From Mercenaria mercenaria (Eukaryota; Mollusca; Bivalvia; Venerida; Veneridae), in assembly GCF_021730395.1 (NCBI RefSeq), contig NC_069369.1, positions 65,189,501-65,253,500 of the forward strand: 64,000 bases of DNA, in the 5' to 3' direction. The position numbers and the translations under genes are program-made. Shown here one piece after another: positions 1-12,220 of the stretch (positions are counted from its first letter, which is position 1; every line of letters begins with the position of its first letter). A model generated the notes under the pieces. The model saw nothing but the letters and a program-made list of their open reading frames with translations, was not told where the DNA came from and ran no database searches.

Positions 1-605
1 CATTTTACAATTTGAAAAACACTTGCGTATGAAATGCAAAAGGTGTCGGACATCAGGTTTAGTAACATCAAGCACTTGTATGACTACACTCAGGGAACAA
101 AACACTTCAGTTTGTCCGTAAACAGCTCATAATTCATGAACTATATCTTTGCCAATGACGAAAAGTTTATATCTGGTCTTTATGTACCCTCTAATTTCCT
201 CTGCCTTCACACTTATATGTTATACAATTTTTAAATTAGTTTCTATTTATCCGATGTGATTTTAACACAATAAAAACTCCTTCAAATAAAGAATCGCTTG
301 GCAAGTTAAGGAAATAATAGCTCAGAGAAGGCAAATGTTTCAGGTTAGTTAGTGTCCGATGCTTGTAAATGTAGTATATGTACACGACGTTCTGAAAATA
401 CAATTTTTATAACCTATTTGCTCAAACTGTATTAACATTTCTGTTTGTTGGTTAACACTACCCCTTTACATGCTAATGAGATCGGCCACATCATCAGCTC
501 AGAAATTTGCAGCAGAATTTCCTCTGCGACATTTGGCAGATTACATTACTTTACCGCCTCGATCAATTTTATCAATATCAAAGTTCCTTTTTATGCTAAA
601 TAGTA
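1..605. other. No gene recognised
   Basis: AT-rich sequence. The short ORF near the right end has no recognisable domain. I see no RNA gene or repeat boundary before 606. Confidence 0.4.
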
Positions 606-1368
606 ACAAGAGCGCTGTCAAGCAATATACGCCCGAAGGGTTACATCAGAGGATGGGTGAAAAATTTAAAGAACTTGACTGTTGAAGCCCAAAGGACAGG
701 AACAACAAAGGGAAGAAATTCCAAAAAAAATCTAAGTCCACAAAACATCCTTACTAGGTACAGGTATGTCAAAATACACCTAAAATTGGAGGTACCATCC
801 ATGTTGTACCACAGAAAAGTGGTCTCGGTTTTTCCCTACGGCCAATAATAAAAAAGGTTGAAAATAAGCTATTTATAGTAACAGAAAAGGGAAGTAATTC
901 AAAATTTTTTTTTTATTGTAAGTGAATCAAAAGGGATCTGCCAAATAAAAAATAGAGCACTACAATACAGAGCAATATACACAAAGCAAGGTCATATATG
1001 ACCTTTGACCCCTAAGTGTGACCTTGACCTTGAAGCGAGTCATCCGAAACATGCGCTCTGCACGTCGTCTCAGTGTGGTGAACATTTGTGCAAAGTTTCT
1101 TTGAAATCCTTCAAGCAGTTCAAGAGCGGACACGAAACAAACTGATATGACATTTGACCCCTAAGTGTGACCTTGACCTTGAAGCGAGACATCCAAAACA
1201 TGCACTCTGCACGTCGGCTCTGTTTGGTGAACACTTGTGTCAAGTTTCTTTGAAATCCTTTAAGGAGTTCAAGAGTTACAGAGCGGACACGAAATTGCTA
1301 ACGGACGGACGGAAGAACGGACAGACAGACGGACACCGGGGGTATAACATAATACGTGACTTCGGGCG
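606..1368 (+). mobile_element. Pearl/CvA-like non-autonomous element (P1)
   Basis: Starts ACAAGAGCGC and ends CTTCGGGCG, with TA on both outer sides (604-605 and 1369-1370). Inside is a unique 5' part, then two ~130-bp modules containing GTGACCTTGACCTTGAAGCG and GAGCGGACACGAAA, then a degenerate ACGG microsatellite (about 1307-1335) and a short 3' tail. That layout is the one described for bivalve pearl/CvA elements. Related copies lie at 14791-15701 (reverse) and 38282-39035. No coding capacity. The family assignment is by architecture only. Confidence 0.75.
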
Positions 1369-1372
1369 TATA

Positions 1373-2084
1373 ATAACCAAAATTTGCAGGTAAAAATATT
1401 AAATTTAAAATCTTAACATATTTAACAGGTATCAGGAAACAAGTAGATCTAGACTAATTTTAAACATGTTACAGTTGACAAATGTAACAGCAGTAAAATG
1501 AAATAACACTTAAAGTTTTGCTTGATACTATCGCATAAATGTATCTTCAAAAAGATTTCATAAGTTACTCAAATTCATTAATATCAAATACAGTCGCATC
1601 ACTCTCACACAGCGTGTTCAGTTGCCTTCTTCGTTATTAGAAGCCTTCTTTTTCTCTCTCCCCCCCCCCCCCCCACCCCACACACACATTAAGAGGGGTG
1701 GGGGCATATAGCGTTGCTGCTGTCCGTACGTGCAACAATTAGCCTGATTTGCTTCTAAATTGCACAGATGAACAAGCTTGATGTGCAGATGACCTCTGTG
1801 ACGTTTTACTTTAGTGTGTCCTGTGGACACAGTTTCTAGTCATTTATAATTTTACTCTTCTATACTTTGATAAAGAGGCCAATCTCACTAAAGCACTAAA
1901 CTTTATTAAAGCGAACAAGAAGTTTCTGTTTATGACCACACAGTTACACTGGGTCCAAGCTGCTAAAGTAGCGTTGACCAATCGATGGAGTATTTATATT
2001 TTCCTCCTTGTTTGGGTTTTGTTTCACGGCTTTTCATATTATACTCGGGGATGCAAAATAACCAATCACAACATAATAGCTTGA
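1373..2084. other. Intergenic, with C-run
   Basis: No gene recognised. A run of about 15 C residues near 1660-1674 is followed by a CA-rich stretch, a likely polymorphic and assembly-sensitive spot. Confidence 0.4.
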
Positions 2085-3195
2085 AGCCGTGGCACCAAGC
2101 CAACAGAAACACATATATGCATGCTTTTGGTATCAATGTGGTGATATCGGCTGTAAAAGTAAGCTCTTCCCTGATGACACGAGTCTTTATATTGTTGTCG
2201 ACACTCCGGAATCTGCTGCAACAAAACTTAAAAAGATCTCGACACTATCTTTTCTTGATCAAAAACATGGCTAGTTTTAATCCGGACAAAACGGAATCTA
2301 TTATCTTTTCGAGAAAGACGGCAAAACTAAATCATCCAGACTTGCTTTTTCAGCAACTCCTTGATCCCCGAAGTTCAAGCGCACTAACATCTTGGAATTA
2401 CTCTTTCACGACGCACGTTGGAACGCTCACATCTCTGCGACGCTCCACAAAGCTAGGTCAAGAATTGGCATGCTTCGGTCGCTGAAATTCCTTCTAAACC
2501 GATCATGTCTAGAGCGTATGAACATTTCTTTTATCCGTCCTCTTCTAGAGTACGCTGACGTTGTCTGGGATAACTGCTCGAAGGATCAAACAAGGAAGTA
2601 GTCGTCTAAAATAAGGCAGCTGGGGCAACTAAATTATGTAATCTTCAGAAACTTATCCACGACTCTTGAATCAAGAAGGAAAAAACAAAGCCAGCAGTCA
2701 CAATACAACCTTAGGTATACCAATGACATAACACCTATTCGCCCTCGCACAACTCTATACTCTAGTTCATTCCTTCCAAGAACTATCCAGGAATGGAATT
2801 CACTTTCTGAGGACATCCGCACATGCGCGATAATAGATGCATTCAAAGCCTCACGGCGAACCCCCAAGTACTACAACTTTGGTACTCGTCTTGGTCAAAT
2901 CCGCCATGCTCGCCTGCGACTAGGATGCAGTTCTTTAAATCATGATTTGTATACTTAAGGTCCATTGTAGAGTCTCCATTGTGCTCCTATGGATCGGCCG
3001 AAACTGTTAGTCATTTCTTACTAACTTGCAATAACTATCTACAATTACGCCAGCAGATCCTCTCCGATATTCCTTTCCCACGAAACCTAAATAATCTCTT
3101 GTTTGGTAACGAGCACCTATCACCTGAGGAAAACATCCTTCTCTTCGTCAAAGTACAACAATTCATCTTATCAACAAAGCGTTTTGATATGTAAT
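2085..3195 (+). mobile_element. Degenerate LINE reverse-transcriptase fragment
   Basis: C-terminal half of a non-LTR retrotransposon pol. Near 2163 it reads LFPDDTSLYIVVDT, corresponding to the usual F-A-D-D catalytic motif with P for A. Next comes FNPDKTESIIFSRKTAKLNH, then about 2392-2600 a region with DARWNAHISATLHKARSRIG and RPLLEYADVVWDNCS typical of the RT thumb. About 2979-3190 encodes a terminal C-x-C...H...C segment (LCSYGSAETVSHFLLTC). The pieces lie in three frames with several stops, so the copy is dead. The 5' part (endonuclease, RT fingers) is missing. A Jockey/CR1-like clade is possible but not settled. Confidence 0.85.
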
Positions 3196-3589
3196 TCAAA
3201 CAGTCTGTGCTGTCATCGACCTACCCAGTGACCATCGTATGAAGCCGTGTGTTGAACTTGCTGTGTAAATGTTTTTCATTCCTACTGATTCGTGCACTCA
3301 TTTTCATTTTTTTTATTTTTGATGCCTATTCACACTAATTATTCATTTTTTTTGGAAACGCTATCTTGTAAGAATTTAATCTCTTCCAAGTCTCACCATC
3401 ACGTAAGATTTCACATTTGTACCTTATCGGCGTATTATGCTTAACGACCATGTTGCTAACACATCTCTTTATTTATGGAAACGTTTCCTAATGGAGAAGA
3501 ATGCATATAAGTTATTGTAAACTTGTTTCCTAATCCATTCGTATACAAAATTCATGTATATTATTATCGAATCAAATACTGCTTAAACC
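3196..3589. other. No feature recognised
   Basis: AT-rich spacer. It may include the 3' UTR of the preceding LINE, but I see no clear end or target duplication. Confidence 0.35.
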
Positions 3590-3872
3590 AACATTCCGCG
3601 TATCACAGCCCCATGTGGTTCTGGGACGATCTATGCATGAAAAGAATTGGAACCACTGTCTTACCCTTGCATGATCGTAAGAGGCGACTAATAGGGTCTT
3701 AACACTTGGTTTTGCAGTAACTGTGATTCAAGCAGGTATGCAAATTTTGATTCCATACCTCATGTTTTTATTTCGATGTAAATGAGATGTGGAACCAAAA
3801 TTTGTGGTCCTGTTTGGCGCCATATAACCTATACTGTGTTGGTGCGCCGTAAAACCCGAATAAATAAATCCT
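3590..3872 (+). mobile_element. SINE-like element with LINE-type 3' tail
   Basis: Contains a block with CTTGCATGATCGTAAGAGGC followed by a 3' domain with GGCGCCATATAACC and GTGCGCCGTAAAACCC, then an A-rich tail (aataaataaa). The GCCGTAAAACCC end matches the 3' end of the RNase H-bearing LINE family in this window (for example 57940-58093), suggesting LINE-dependent mobilisation. No clear tRNA head is visible, so the 5' limit is approximate. Confidence 0.65.
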
Positions 3873-6222
3873 CATATCACAGGGTGCGGTATCAAACGCG
3901 TTTTGTGGGGGGATTTTCTATATATACTATTGTATTGCAATATAAGTGCGCTTTCAAAATTAACATCTATCTTAAAATGCAACATTTATTTTATGATTCT
4001 ATCCCAATTCCAATATACATCTGTTCTAGTACACCGTTTTGTACGTTAATTAACGCTATTTCAATTAAAACGCATGTTCTACAAGGCGGCTCATTTGGAC
4101 AGTGCAAAACCTCACAAAGTGCATGGAACAACGTAAATTAAACGATGTAGTCATGTCTTTCCACTCAAAATCACAGTATCACCACAGTGTTTGAGTGTCA
4201 TAACGAGGTTAAGGGAATGAAAATCCGTATGTGCATATGCATAAAACAATCCTACTCCCTGAAACAGTCTATTGACTCTATTCAATACTGCCAATTTCAG
4301 AAAAGCTCGCCGAATGGGCGTTTACATTAAACGCTGGTAGTAAACGACGTAGGTGTCACTCTAGTTATCGGCGAGAGGTTAATTTGATTACGCTTGTAGT
4401 TTGCTCCGCCACAAAGTATTTTTCTATTGATCGTTACGGGTTAGTTACAAAAGCAAAATATCACAGGTATTTTTTTAAAGATAATTCTGAATAATAAATA
4501 CATTCATGTGCAGCATATACACTTAAATCTACGTAGATTATAGATTTGTATATTGATGTGTATACATGTATTTATATAGCAACTCTCGACGAAATAAAAC
4601 AAAACTGCTGCCGCAGATTTTGTCTCGAAGGTTTCAAGTATTTATTTTCAATTGATGTACATGTATCCAGTCTTCGTAAAATGTCCACGGATGTCGCTCA
4701 TGGAAAATATCGAATACTCGAAGTGGTCTTTACACATTGAACTACACGTTGTTTTTTTTATCAATTTTGCTTTCAGTTATGAGAAAACGAACTCGGTAAG
4801 AGTCATCCATTTATTTATTTAAAACTACATGCAGTATCTTGTCGAAATATAACTGGAAGTTTAAAATTTTGTCCCTAGACTCGTGAACGTCTGGTAATAC
4901 CTAGTATTAGTCAAAACAATTCGATGATCAGATTGTTTTATATTTGTGACGGGCAATCTATGCGTTAAACTTTGAAGGACCAAAATAATGTAGGATAAAT
5001 CACAGTACACAGTGATGTAAAGTTATTGGTTTTATCGTTTGTGCATACTAGCGTGTCAACACGGTACATACATAGGTTTAAATCACCAGAAAATTCGTAA
5101 TGTTGGGTATTCTTTGAAAATTTTACATAAATCGATGAGGAATTGAATCCCCTTTCGATGCATATAAGTTTTATTTGAATTTAAGGCCAATTCGTTAAAT
5201 AATCGGCATTTAAACCTATAGCATGTAAAGCGTCGGCAGCGATGAAAAATTCATCGGAAATTGTTCAATTATTTTGGTCTTTCGAGTGTTTGACGCGAGT
5301 GGGGATATTGCCCATATGAAAAAATTATCTCAATATTTTCTAGGATCGCGTCAAATTAGTTGGACTATACCTAGTATGTGTAGTGCCTTTCTGTTTTAAA
5401 AGGCACATAGTTCTGTCGCAGCTTGTTGCAAATAATAGAACATTTGGTTCTCGTTACATAGAGAATGGAAATCTATGACCATGCACACGATTTTGCAATA
5501 AAGAGTTTATTGCGCAGGCGCCACTCGATGCTTTTTGACATGTTGACTGCTATTTTAACTGATACTACTTTATTGAATATGCGTTCAGGTTACTATAATA
5601 CAACAGCACTAAGTCTTGTTCAGTAGGTCATTTCTTCTACACACGTGTATCGGACCACGACGCACGCTTCACGAGTGCGACCGGGTAAATTGCGTGCAGT
5701 CTTAGCACTTCTTATTTTTAGATTGCTTCAAAAATTGCTAAATGATGCAGATAAACACGCAGCCAATTTTCATTAAACATATACGCACTTCCTTTCCTAC
5801 AGGGTATGAAGTTACGTATCAATTGTCGGTAAAAATACAAAGTGATGCGGTCATTATAATTATACGTCCATCTGAGTCTGATTACTACTTCCAGTCTTCC
5901 AGTTTTACCGATATTTTCTCTCAAACTGCAGAATACCAAACCAAAGAATTAACACCGATAAGAAAACATTCCATATTAAAAGATATACATTATTTCATAG
6001 AAATCCGTCAAATAATTACTGCATACTGATGACATGTGGTATGCGAGGTCATGAAAACTTTAGTCAAACGAAAAAAAGTAGAGATAAAAATAAGCTGTTA
6101 GTCGAACCCGTCGACATAAAGCAATTTGGGAGTTCTATGTCCACTTCAGTCTGGCATTACTGCAACTACGTACCCGTGTGGTTTCTAGATTCCAAATTGA
6201 AGTAACCATCCATCGTGTAACT
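3873..6222. other. Long gene-poor stretch
   Basis: About 2.3 kb without a recognisable coding region. Small ORFs (for example 3782-4141 and 5742-6029) show no family resemblance. A perfect 14-bp palindrome, AATCTACGTAGATT, lies near 4527-4540. Exons of a divergent gene cannot be excluded. Confidence 0.35.
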
Positions 6223-6422
6223 GCCCCTGTAATCGAGTGGCTTGTGACTTGAAATCACTGTAACCTGTGGGGGATGGGTTCGAGCCTTGCTACCGGCCAT
6301 ATCTCTTTAAGTGAGAACGGTTAGCAGATTCTTACGGAGGACGGGAGTTTTGTACTGGTTCTTTCCAGGAGCGATGGTTAGGTAAACTGCCCACCCGACA
6401 TACAGGAAATAAACTGTTGAAA
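6223..6422 (+). mobile_element. tRNA-derived SINE, diverged
   Basis: The head resembles a tRNA with a long variable arm: CGAGTGGC followed by GGGTTCGAGCC (B box). The body and end (GTTTTGTACTGGTT, GGTTAGGTAAACTGCCC) match the SINE at 21486-21735 and the reverse copy at 58193-58513. It abuts the 3' end of R1 at 6423. Confidence 0.65.
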
Positions 6423-7560
6423 ACAAAGAAAAATATCAAACAGGGAATGCCACGCACCAAAAACGCAGCCTCCTCAAAACGAAACCCCCAGCACGCAGAC
6501 GCGTGCACCACACACACATACACACACCCAAAGCCAACACATAAGGACAAAACGAATAACACACACGCACACAAAGCCAACACATAAGACGAAACGAACA
6601 AACAAAGGAACACAGTGGGGCACCGCCTTGGAACGGCCAGTGGCAAAAACATCACTGGGGAGCTTAAACCGGTTTATGGTGCACCTAACCTCACTCTTAC
6701 CCCCACCATGTTCCAAAGACATGGGACAGTGTAAATAAAAGTAATCCCCTCCAGGTGAATCTCTTACACACGTAATGGAAACAAAAAGGCATGGCATGTA
6801 AAACACAAAAATGTTCGTGTATAAATATATAAAAAACAAACCTTAAGAACCAAAAACGTATGTACACAATGCCTTTTCAGAAGACAGAGCAACAAGAGAA
6901 ACACCCTTAAGGGCCCGACGAAACAGGCCAGAAGACAAATATCAAAACAGTTCAGTCCTGGTGGGATTTAAAAACTGCTTATCATAGAGTTCTCCCCCTC
7001 TTCCGTCAGACGCAATCAAAGAGGGAAGCGTAGTGTCCAACTGTAAACGGGTTGAACACTAAACATGCGGTATGTCTCAAAACTGTTGGGTCGTAACCTC
7101 TTTTAATAAAACGTTTGATAATCTTTCCAAATACATTTGGAAAATTACCGTGACCCAAGATCTTACGAAGTTTGTAAACCACATTCCCATAAAAACCGGG
7201 TTTAGAAATACCTTCTCGCAGAAGTGTCTTTAAATTACTATTGAATTTTAAAACTAAATCAGAATTACGATAATAAAATTTAGCAAAATATTTACGCAAT
7301 TTGTAATAACGGTAGCCTTGCTGAAGAAGTTTACCTGTAATATATTGATTACGTTCATTGAAATGCTTGACATGACTACACGCTCTGGCAAACCGAATTA
7401 ATTGAGAAACATATACCCCATAAGATGTAGCCTGAGGTACATCCCCATCCAAATGGGGAAAATTTACAATACTAAAATTAAAACAAGCGTTAAACCCAAG
7501 AAAAAAATAATTTTCTGTCAAGGAAACTTACTTAGTCATGAACCCCGAATCAAGTTTTAA
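6423..7560 (-). mobile_element. Retroelement R1, 3' half (RT C-terminus plus 3' region)
   Basis: Read on the minus strand, 7521-7006 encodes the end of a reverse transcriptase-type protein (IVNFPHLDGDVPQATSYGVY, then SQLIRFARACSHV and YDPTVLRHTACLVFNPFTVG), a sequence type I know from many bivalve and cnidarian retroelement proteins. The remaining ~530 bp to 6423 is a 3' untranslated region with a GT-rich tract and a segment reading GGCACCGCCTTGGAACGG on the plus strand. Other copies are at 17087-17510, 51844-53270, 56455-56640 and 58990-59405; several keep only the 3' end, as expected of 5'-truncated retroposition. Class unresolved (Penelope-like or non-LTR). Fossil copy. Confidence 0.75.
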
Positions 7561-7595
7561 TTCGCTATTATATAAAGTTTAATGAAGGAGTCCAG

Positions 7596-7885
7596 CACTT
7601 TTTTTTTGTTTGGGTTTAACGTTGCGTAGACACATTTATAGGTTATATGGCGACTTTCCAGCTTTGATGGTGGAGGCAGACCCAAGGTGCCCCGCCATGC
7701 ATTATTTCGTCACGAGCGGACACCTGGGTAGAACCACCGACTTTCCGTACGTAAGCGAGCTCGATGGCTTCCTCACATGAAGAATTCAACGCCCCGAGTG
7801 AGACTCAAACCCACTATAAGGGGATCTGATTTGAAGCTGGTGACCTTAGCCACTCGGCGATTCCAGCAGTTAAGGCGTTTGATTT
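7596..7885 (-). mobile_element. tRNA-derived SINE (family S)
   Basis: On the minus strand: tRNA-like head GCCGAGTGGCTAAGG with B box GGGTTTGAGTC, a ~150-bp body, then a 3' end reading GCCATATAACCTATAAATG and CGTTAAACCC followed by an A-rich tail (the T-run at 7600-7607). A second, more diverged copy lies at 37650-37890. The 3' end resembles that of the SINE at 3590-3872. Confidence 0.75.
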
Positions 7886-7892
7886 CATGTAC

Positions 7893-8632
7893 AGGCCCGG
7901 TCACACCGACCGAACTTTGTTGGAGCGTTCCTGGAGCGGTGAAAAAATTTCATCACCGCTCGTTATCGTTCACCACCGTTTAACAGAAGTTGGCCCCCGT
8001 TAAGGCAACGCCGTATACGCTCGGCCACCGCTGATGGTCCCTCCTACCGCTCCGAAAGTTTTGAGCTGCACAAAATATTGCGAGCGGTGAGGAGCGGGCA
8101 ATTTTCCGCTCCGGCAAAGTTCACCACCGCTCTAACAACGCCCAGTCAAGTTTGGCACCGCTAGACGCAAGTTCGTGGACGCTTGGGTCCGCTAGGCCAA
8201 CGCAGAAATCTTGAACGCTGGACCACCGCTGCTTCGCCAGCTTTGCCCGGGCGGTGATTAAACGTTGCACAAACTTTGGTGGAGCGGTTGTAAGCATTTT
8301 ACGAGCGGACACGGGATCGCTGGAACGGTGTCGGGCGTTGAAGCAGCGATCCATTGCGGTGATGAACTTTGGTTTGGCGTTGGTATGGATGTGTCGGAGC
8401 GGGACCAGAATTTGGCGCTCGCGTCACCGCTAAACCAACGCTCGCTACCGCTCGCTACCGTTAAACCAACGCTAAAGCAACGCCGGCTTCAGCGGTGCAC
8501 CTCTAAGGCAACGCCCGTGTTTTCGATTTTTTTCCCATTTTGTGCGCGGTGACGAGCGTTGTCTACATTCCGCCCCCTCTCCCTACCGTTGAAGGAACGC
8601 TCCAACAAAGTTCGGGCGGTGTGACCGGGCCT
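7893..8632. mobile_element. 740-bp GC-rich foldback element
   Basis: The left end AGGCCCGGTCACACCGACCG is mirrored at the right end with one mismatch over the first ~35 bp, and both flanks carry TAC (7890-7892 and 8633-8635), a likely 3-bp target duplication. The interior repeats GGAGCGGTGA / CCACCGCT / AACGC motifs in both orientations and is much more GC-rich than the neighbourhood. No coding capacity beyond shadow ORFs. Superfamily not assigned. Confidence 0.8.
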
Positions 8633-8639
8633 TACAACG

Positions 8640-10339
8640 GCTACAGGACCGAAAGCTGAATCGATGATTAGGTGTAAATACATGTTCAATGTACGAAAAG
8701 AAATTATTCCAATGATTCAATCGCATGTTTAAAAGATTCTGAAACAAATAAAACTTTATTACCTTTATAACTCGAGTTACGTATATAAACAGCGCATTTA
8801 CGTTGAAATCAAATATTGTATTTTCAACATGAAAAGTCCCTGACCTGGCGATAAAAATACACAAGTTGTTTAGGACATGTGTAATTTTACATGTATAAAC
8901 ACATCTTTTAATCTTAAACTTTATGCACCCGCTGATTAATTTGCATATTGTAGTGAGTGATTTTTTTATGAATTTGTCACAAGGAAATCAATGAAAGAAA
9001 AACACTTTTATACGTGAAATAAACTGAGATAATGCGACGTTAATCAAAAGCTATCGAATGGGACAGTTTTACACACATAATGTAATAGGGCCGAGTGGTT
9101 GATGTCTATTCTGTACCGTTCTGGATAGAGATTATAAAAACTGTTTGACTTGAAACTGATTCTGAGACACGGCTAAAAACTGAAATATCATCACTTCTGT
9201 AAATACATTGTATGACTGACTTTTCAGTTTATGTGTTGTTTAGACAATTAATGGAAAACCCCGCAGAATATGAAATGTACATAACTTGTCTCGCGTCTTG
9301 GCCGGAGTTTATGTAAATTAGCCACTCACGATAAGAAAATCGATATCAGTCAGTCACTACATGTGTTTGGTGAAAATACTGTATCGGCGCATTTTTCTGA
9401 AATCGGTAGTAATATTACTTGACAAAGAATTCTGTTTAAGCTGTGAAAAAAATCTCATTAAGATCCCTTTGAGGCAAAGAAACACAACTGAAATCGATTT
9501 GAGTAATTCTGTTCATGGTTATATTATAAAATATGATATATCTTTGACACCCTCTGGCACCAGTTGAAGCAGTTTTTTATACAGACGCATTCAATTGTCT
9601 TCATGATCCCAAAAGATCAGAAAATAAAGTAGTAGTTCACGTACAGGAATACATAGTATGGTCCCCACATGACATTTAAAAGACAGCTGTTGCCAAGTCT
9701 GCTATTGTATTATACTGCAACTGGTTGAGCTAAATTTCTGATGAAAATTCTTATCTTTTACATTAAATTCGTAGACATTTATAAACCATATAAAGCCTGT
9801 TTACGCAGTATGCCACTACATTACTGGAAGTGACGCAGATTTTTCAACAATTAAGAATGTTATCTTCGATAGGATTGGCAAATCCATGAATCGCGCTATT
9901 CATGTTTAATTTGCCGATGCTATTCTATCGTTCATTTCGCATGAGCTCCGATAGCCCGCCCCCACAATTCATTTCTTATATTTACATTATATTTCCTCTC
10001 TATTTGTAAACAAGGTTTTATTATAAATTGCACATATTTTGATGCATTTAAGATTAAAATCAGCTTCCTGGCCATTATGTTCACAACACGGTACAACTGT
10101 GACGTCATCTAAGGAATATGAAAAGCGTGAAACCCATCGCCGTTAGCAACAGTTTAAGCGACATGCTATTATACACATACGTTAAATGGACTCCATGATC
10201 CCTAAGAACTGAAATGGAAATTATGACAATAAACTCTTATCAGTTACTAGTACTTTAATGACGAAGTTCAATAAGAATGACACTGTTTATATGAAATACG
10301 GATTAAAAAGACCATATTTTAATTTTGAGGACATAGAAA
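8640..10339. other. No gene recognised; upstream region of the next gene
   Basis: AT-rich, without identifiable exons or repeats. The promoter of the microseminoprotein-like gene should lie toward the right end, but I cannot point to a convincing TATA box or initiator. Confidence 0.35.
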
Positions 10340-11419
10340 ATGAGAAGTTTATTATTTGTATGTATTTTTGTTTGCGTCTGTTATACAGCAACAGGGTACT
10401 GTCGTTCACATGTAATACGTAAGTGTATACGTTTATTTTGCTCGACATGCTCGCATAAATTTTGAATTGCACGCCTGTCACATGTTTGGTTTGAGTTAAA
10501 TTTTGAAGGTTTTCCGATTGAGTTTCAAACTTTCCAAATATTATAACATATTTTCACTTTGAACTAATTTCTTTTTCCTGTTTCAAATATTTCATAACGA
10601 AGTTACGTCCATAACATTCAGTTAGCTCTAAGCTTTAATATAACGGGTCTTACTGAATCTGTCTGAAGCTACTTATTCAAAACATTTTTTTAACTTTAAG
10701 ATAAAGAATTTTGCACGGCCCCAAATGGCGTAACCATACCTGCTGGAGGAGAACTTCTTCTACAAGATAAGTGTGAGAAATGTACATGTTCAAGCGGAAC
10801 TGGTCATACATCGCTTATTCTCTCCTGCTGCGGGTAAACAAATATTTATATTGTATTGTATTATTTTAAAATTATAAGTAAATTGTGTATTGTACAAACT
10901 GTAGGAAGAAAGACGTTGACGTTTGGTATCAAAATATTTCATTATTTCTATTATAAAATTACATTTCCCTCGGAACAACACATACAATCCAACTGCCGTT
11001 CAGATTGGGGCTTGTTTTATCATTACAAAATTATTCTTGTTATTGCATTCTTGCAGACTGGTTTTGTGCTGGCAGTTGACAGCACGAGGCCGACTATATT
11101 ATACAAGGAGTTGCATTTTGGTTAAAATGATAATCATGATGGAGAGGAACTATATAAGTTTTCTTTCGTTCTAACCCCTTTCGTACTTTTGTAATATATG
11201 TATATTTGTAAAATTCGGATTTAATTTCGAAATAAATATGTTTAAACTAATCGTCACGTATTTTATGTGTTTATTTACGAGATCGTATTCTGTTCCAGTT
11301 ATGGCATACATGCTGGTCCGATAGCTCCTCCACCTGGTTGTAAAATAGTGGCCGGCGACGACGGATGTTCGGTGAAATTGGTTCAAGTAACAGATGAATC
11401 GCAATCATGTCGTATATAA
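10340..11419 (+). CDS. Beta-microseminoprotein-like secreted protein, 3 exons
   Basis: Exons 10340-10418, 10701-10833 and 11299-11419. Donors are C|GTAAGT and GG|GTAAAC; acceptors are TTTAAG| and GTTCCAG|. Phases 1 and 2 match across both introns, giving a 110-aa product. It starts MRSLLFVCIFVCVC, a signal peptide. The mature part has ten cysteines: YC, EFC, then DKCEKCTCSS, LSCCGYG, and PPPGCKIV...DDGCSVKLV...SQSCRI. The K-C-E-x-C-x-C ... S-C-C core, ten cysteines, length (human MSMB is 114 aa) and small-exon structure fit the beta-microseminoprotein/PSP94 family. In animals these are secreted; in molluscs the role is unknown to me. No exon is long enough to show as an ORF. The first codon follows an A-rich context (agaaaATG). 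No disabling change seen. It could belong to another small cysteine-rich family. Confidence 0.82.
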
Positions 11420-12178
11420 TTACACAGTACATGACATATTCATAGCTTGTTGTCTCTTTTTCTTTTCAAAGCTGTAAGCGACCAGTTGATAATATGAAAT
11501 CTTAGTGAAAGAAATGTCATCAGTTTGTATGAAAATTTTTATCGTTAAAATGTATCACCTACCTCAAACATTGTTACTAATCTATAGCAGGCATTGATTT
11601 GATGGAAACCATACAAGTATTACAAAATGGTAGGTAGTTTAGAATGTATTGCAGAAAACAGGTCAGTAAAATGAGACTCAACGGTCCCTGCTGTCGTAGT
11701 CAATCAGTGTTACATCCGGACCACTTCATACGCTTTGTTCAACTCACTTTTTAGTAGAAGTTTTTATCTTAAAGTGTGGTCCAAAATAATGATGGCAATA
11801 AACTTTACGCGAATCAATAAAGTGGTGGTCTTTCAAGGCATATGTGATTTCCTCAAATATCCCTTTCAGTCAGGACATCACGTCGTCTGGCATCTTGTGT
11901 TTACTGCAAATATATATGTGACGTTGACGTCACGGCCTGTTTATATGTGATTAAAATGTCAAACCTGGAACAACGTTGTTGTTTACTCATTATACGAATT
12001 AGCCCCACGATACTCAGAAAATGATTCAGCCTTAAGAAATAAAGTCATCGATTAATTTAGGAAACCTTAACCATTACGTTAAAATCCTGCTAAAGAAGAC
12101 TGGCACTTTTTTATGTAAGAAGAAGGCCTAGTAATGGGGGAAAAGTATAGTGCTGATGATTTTCTTCAATGTATGTAC

Positions 12179-12207
12179 CGATTCGCCGTAAAACCCAACT
12201 CACTCAC
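12179..12207 (+). mobile_element. 29-bp LINE tail insertion with 13-bp target duplication
   Basis: An inserted piece, CGATTCGCCGTAAAACCC plus ACTC repeats, is flanked by perfect copies of TCAATGTATGTAC (12166-12178 and 12208-12220). The related unit at about 16268 has the empty site. The piece is the extreme 3' end of the LINE whose tail is also seen at 57940-58093 and 60598-60670, so this is a severely 5'-truncated retroposition. It is also present in the right arm near 63060-63085. Confidence 0.9.
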
Positions 12208-12220
12208 TCAATGTATGTAC

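Noticed and set aside
2634-2867. 77-aa minus-strand ORF
   Set aside because: Antisense shadow of the LINE reverse-transcriptase fragment.
6332-6839. Cysteine-rich secreted protein ORFs on the minus strand
   Set aside because: They translate the GT-rich 3' region of R1; the same 'proteins' recur at 51839-52264 and 17017-17491 wherever that region occurs.
8121-8689. Arg-rich ORFs within the GC-rich block
   Set aside because: Foldback element interior, open on both strands because of its base composition.
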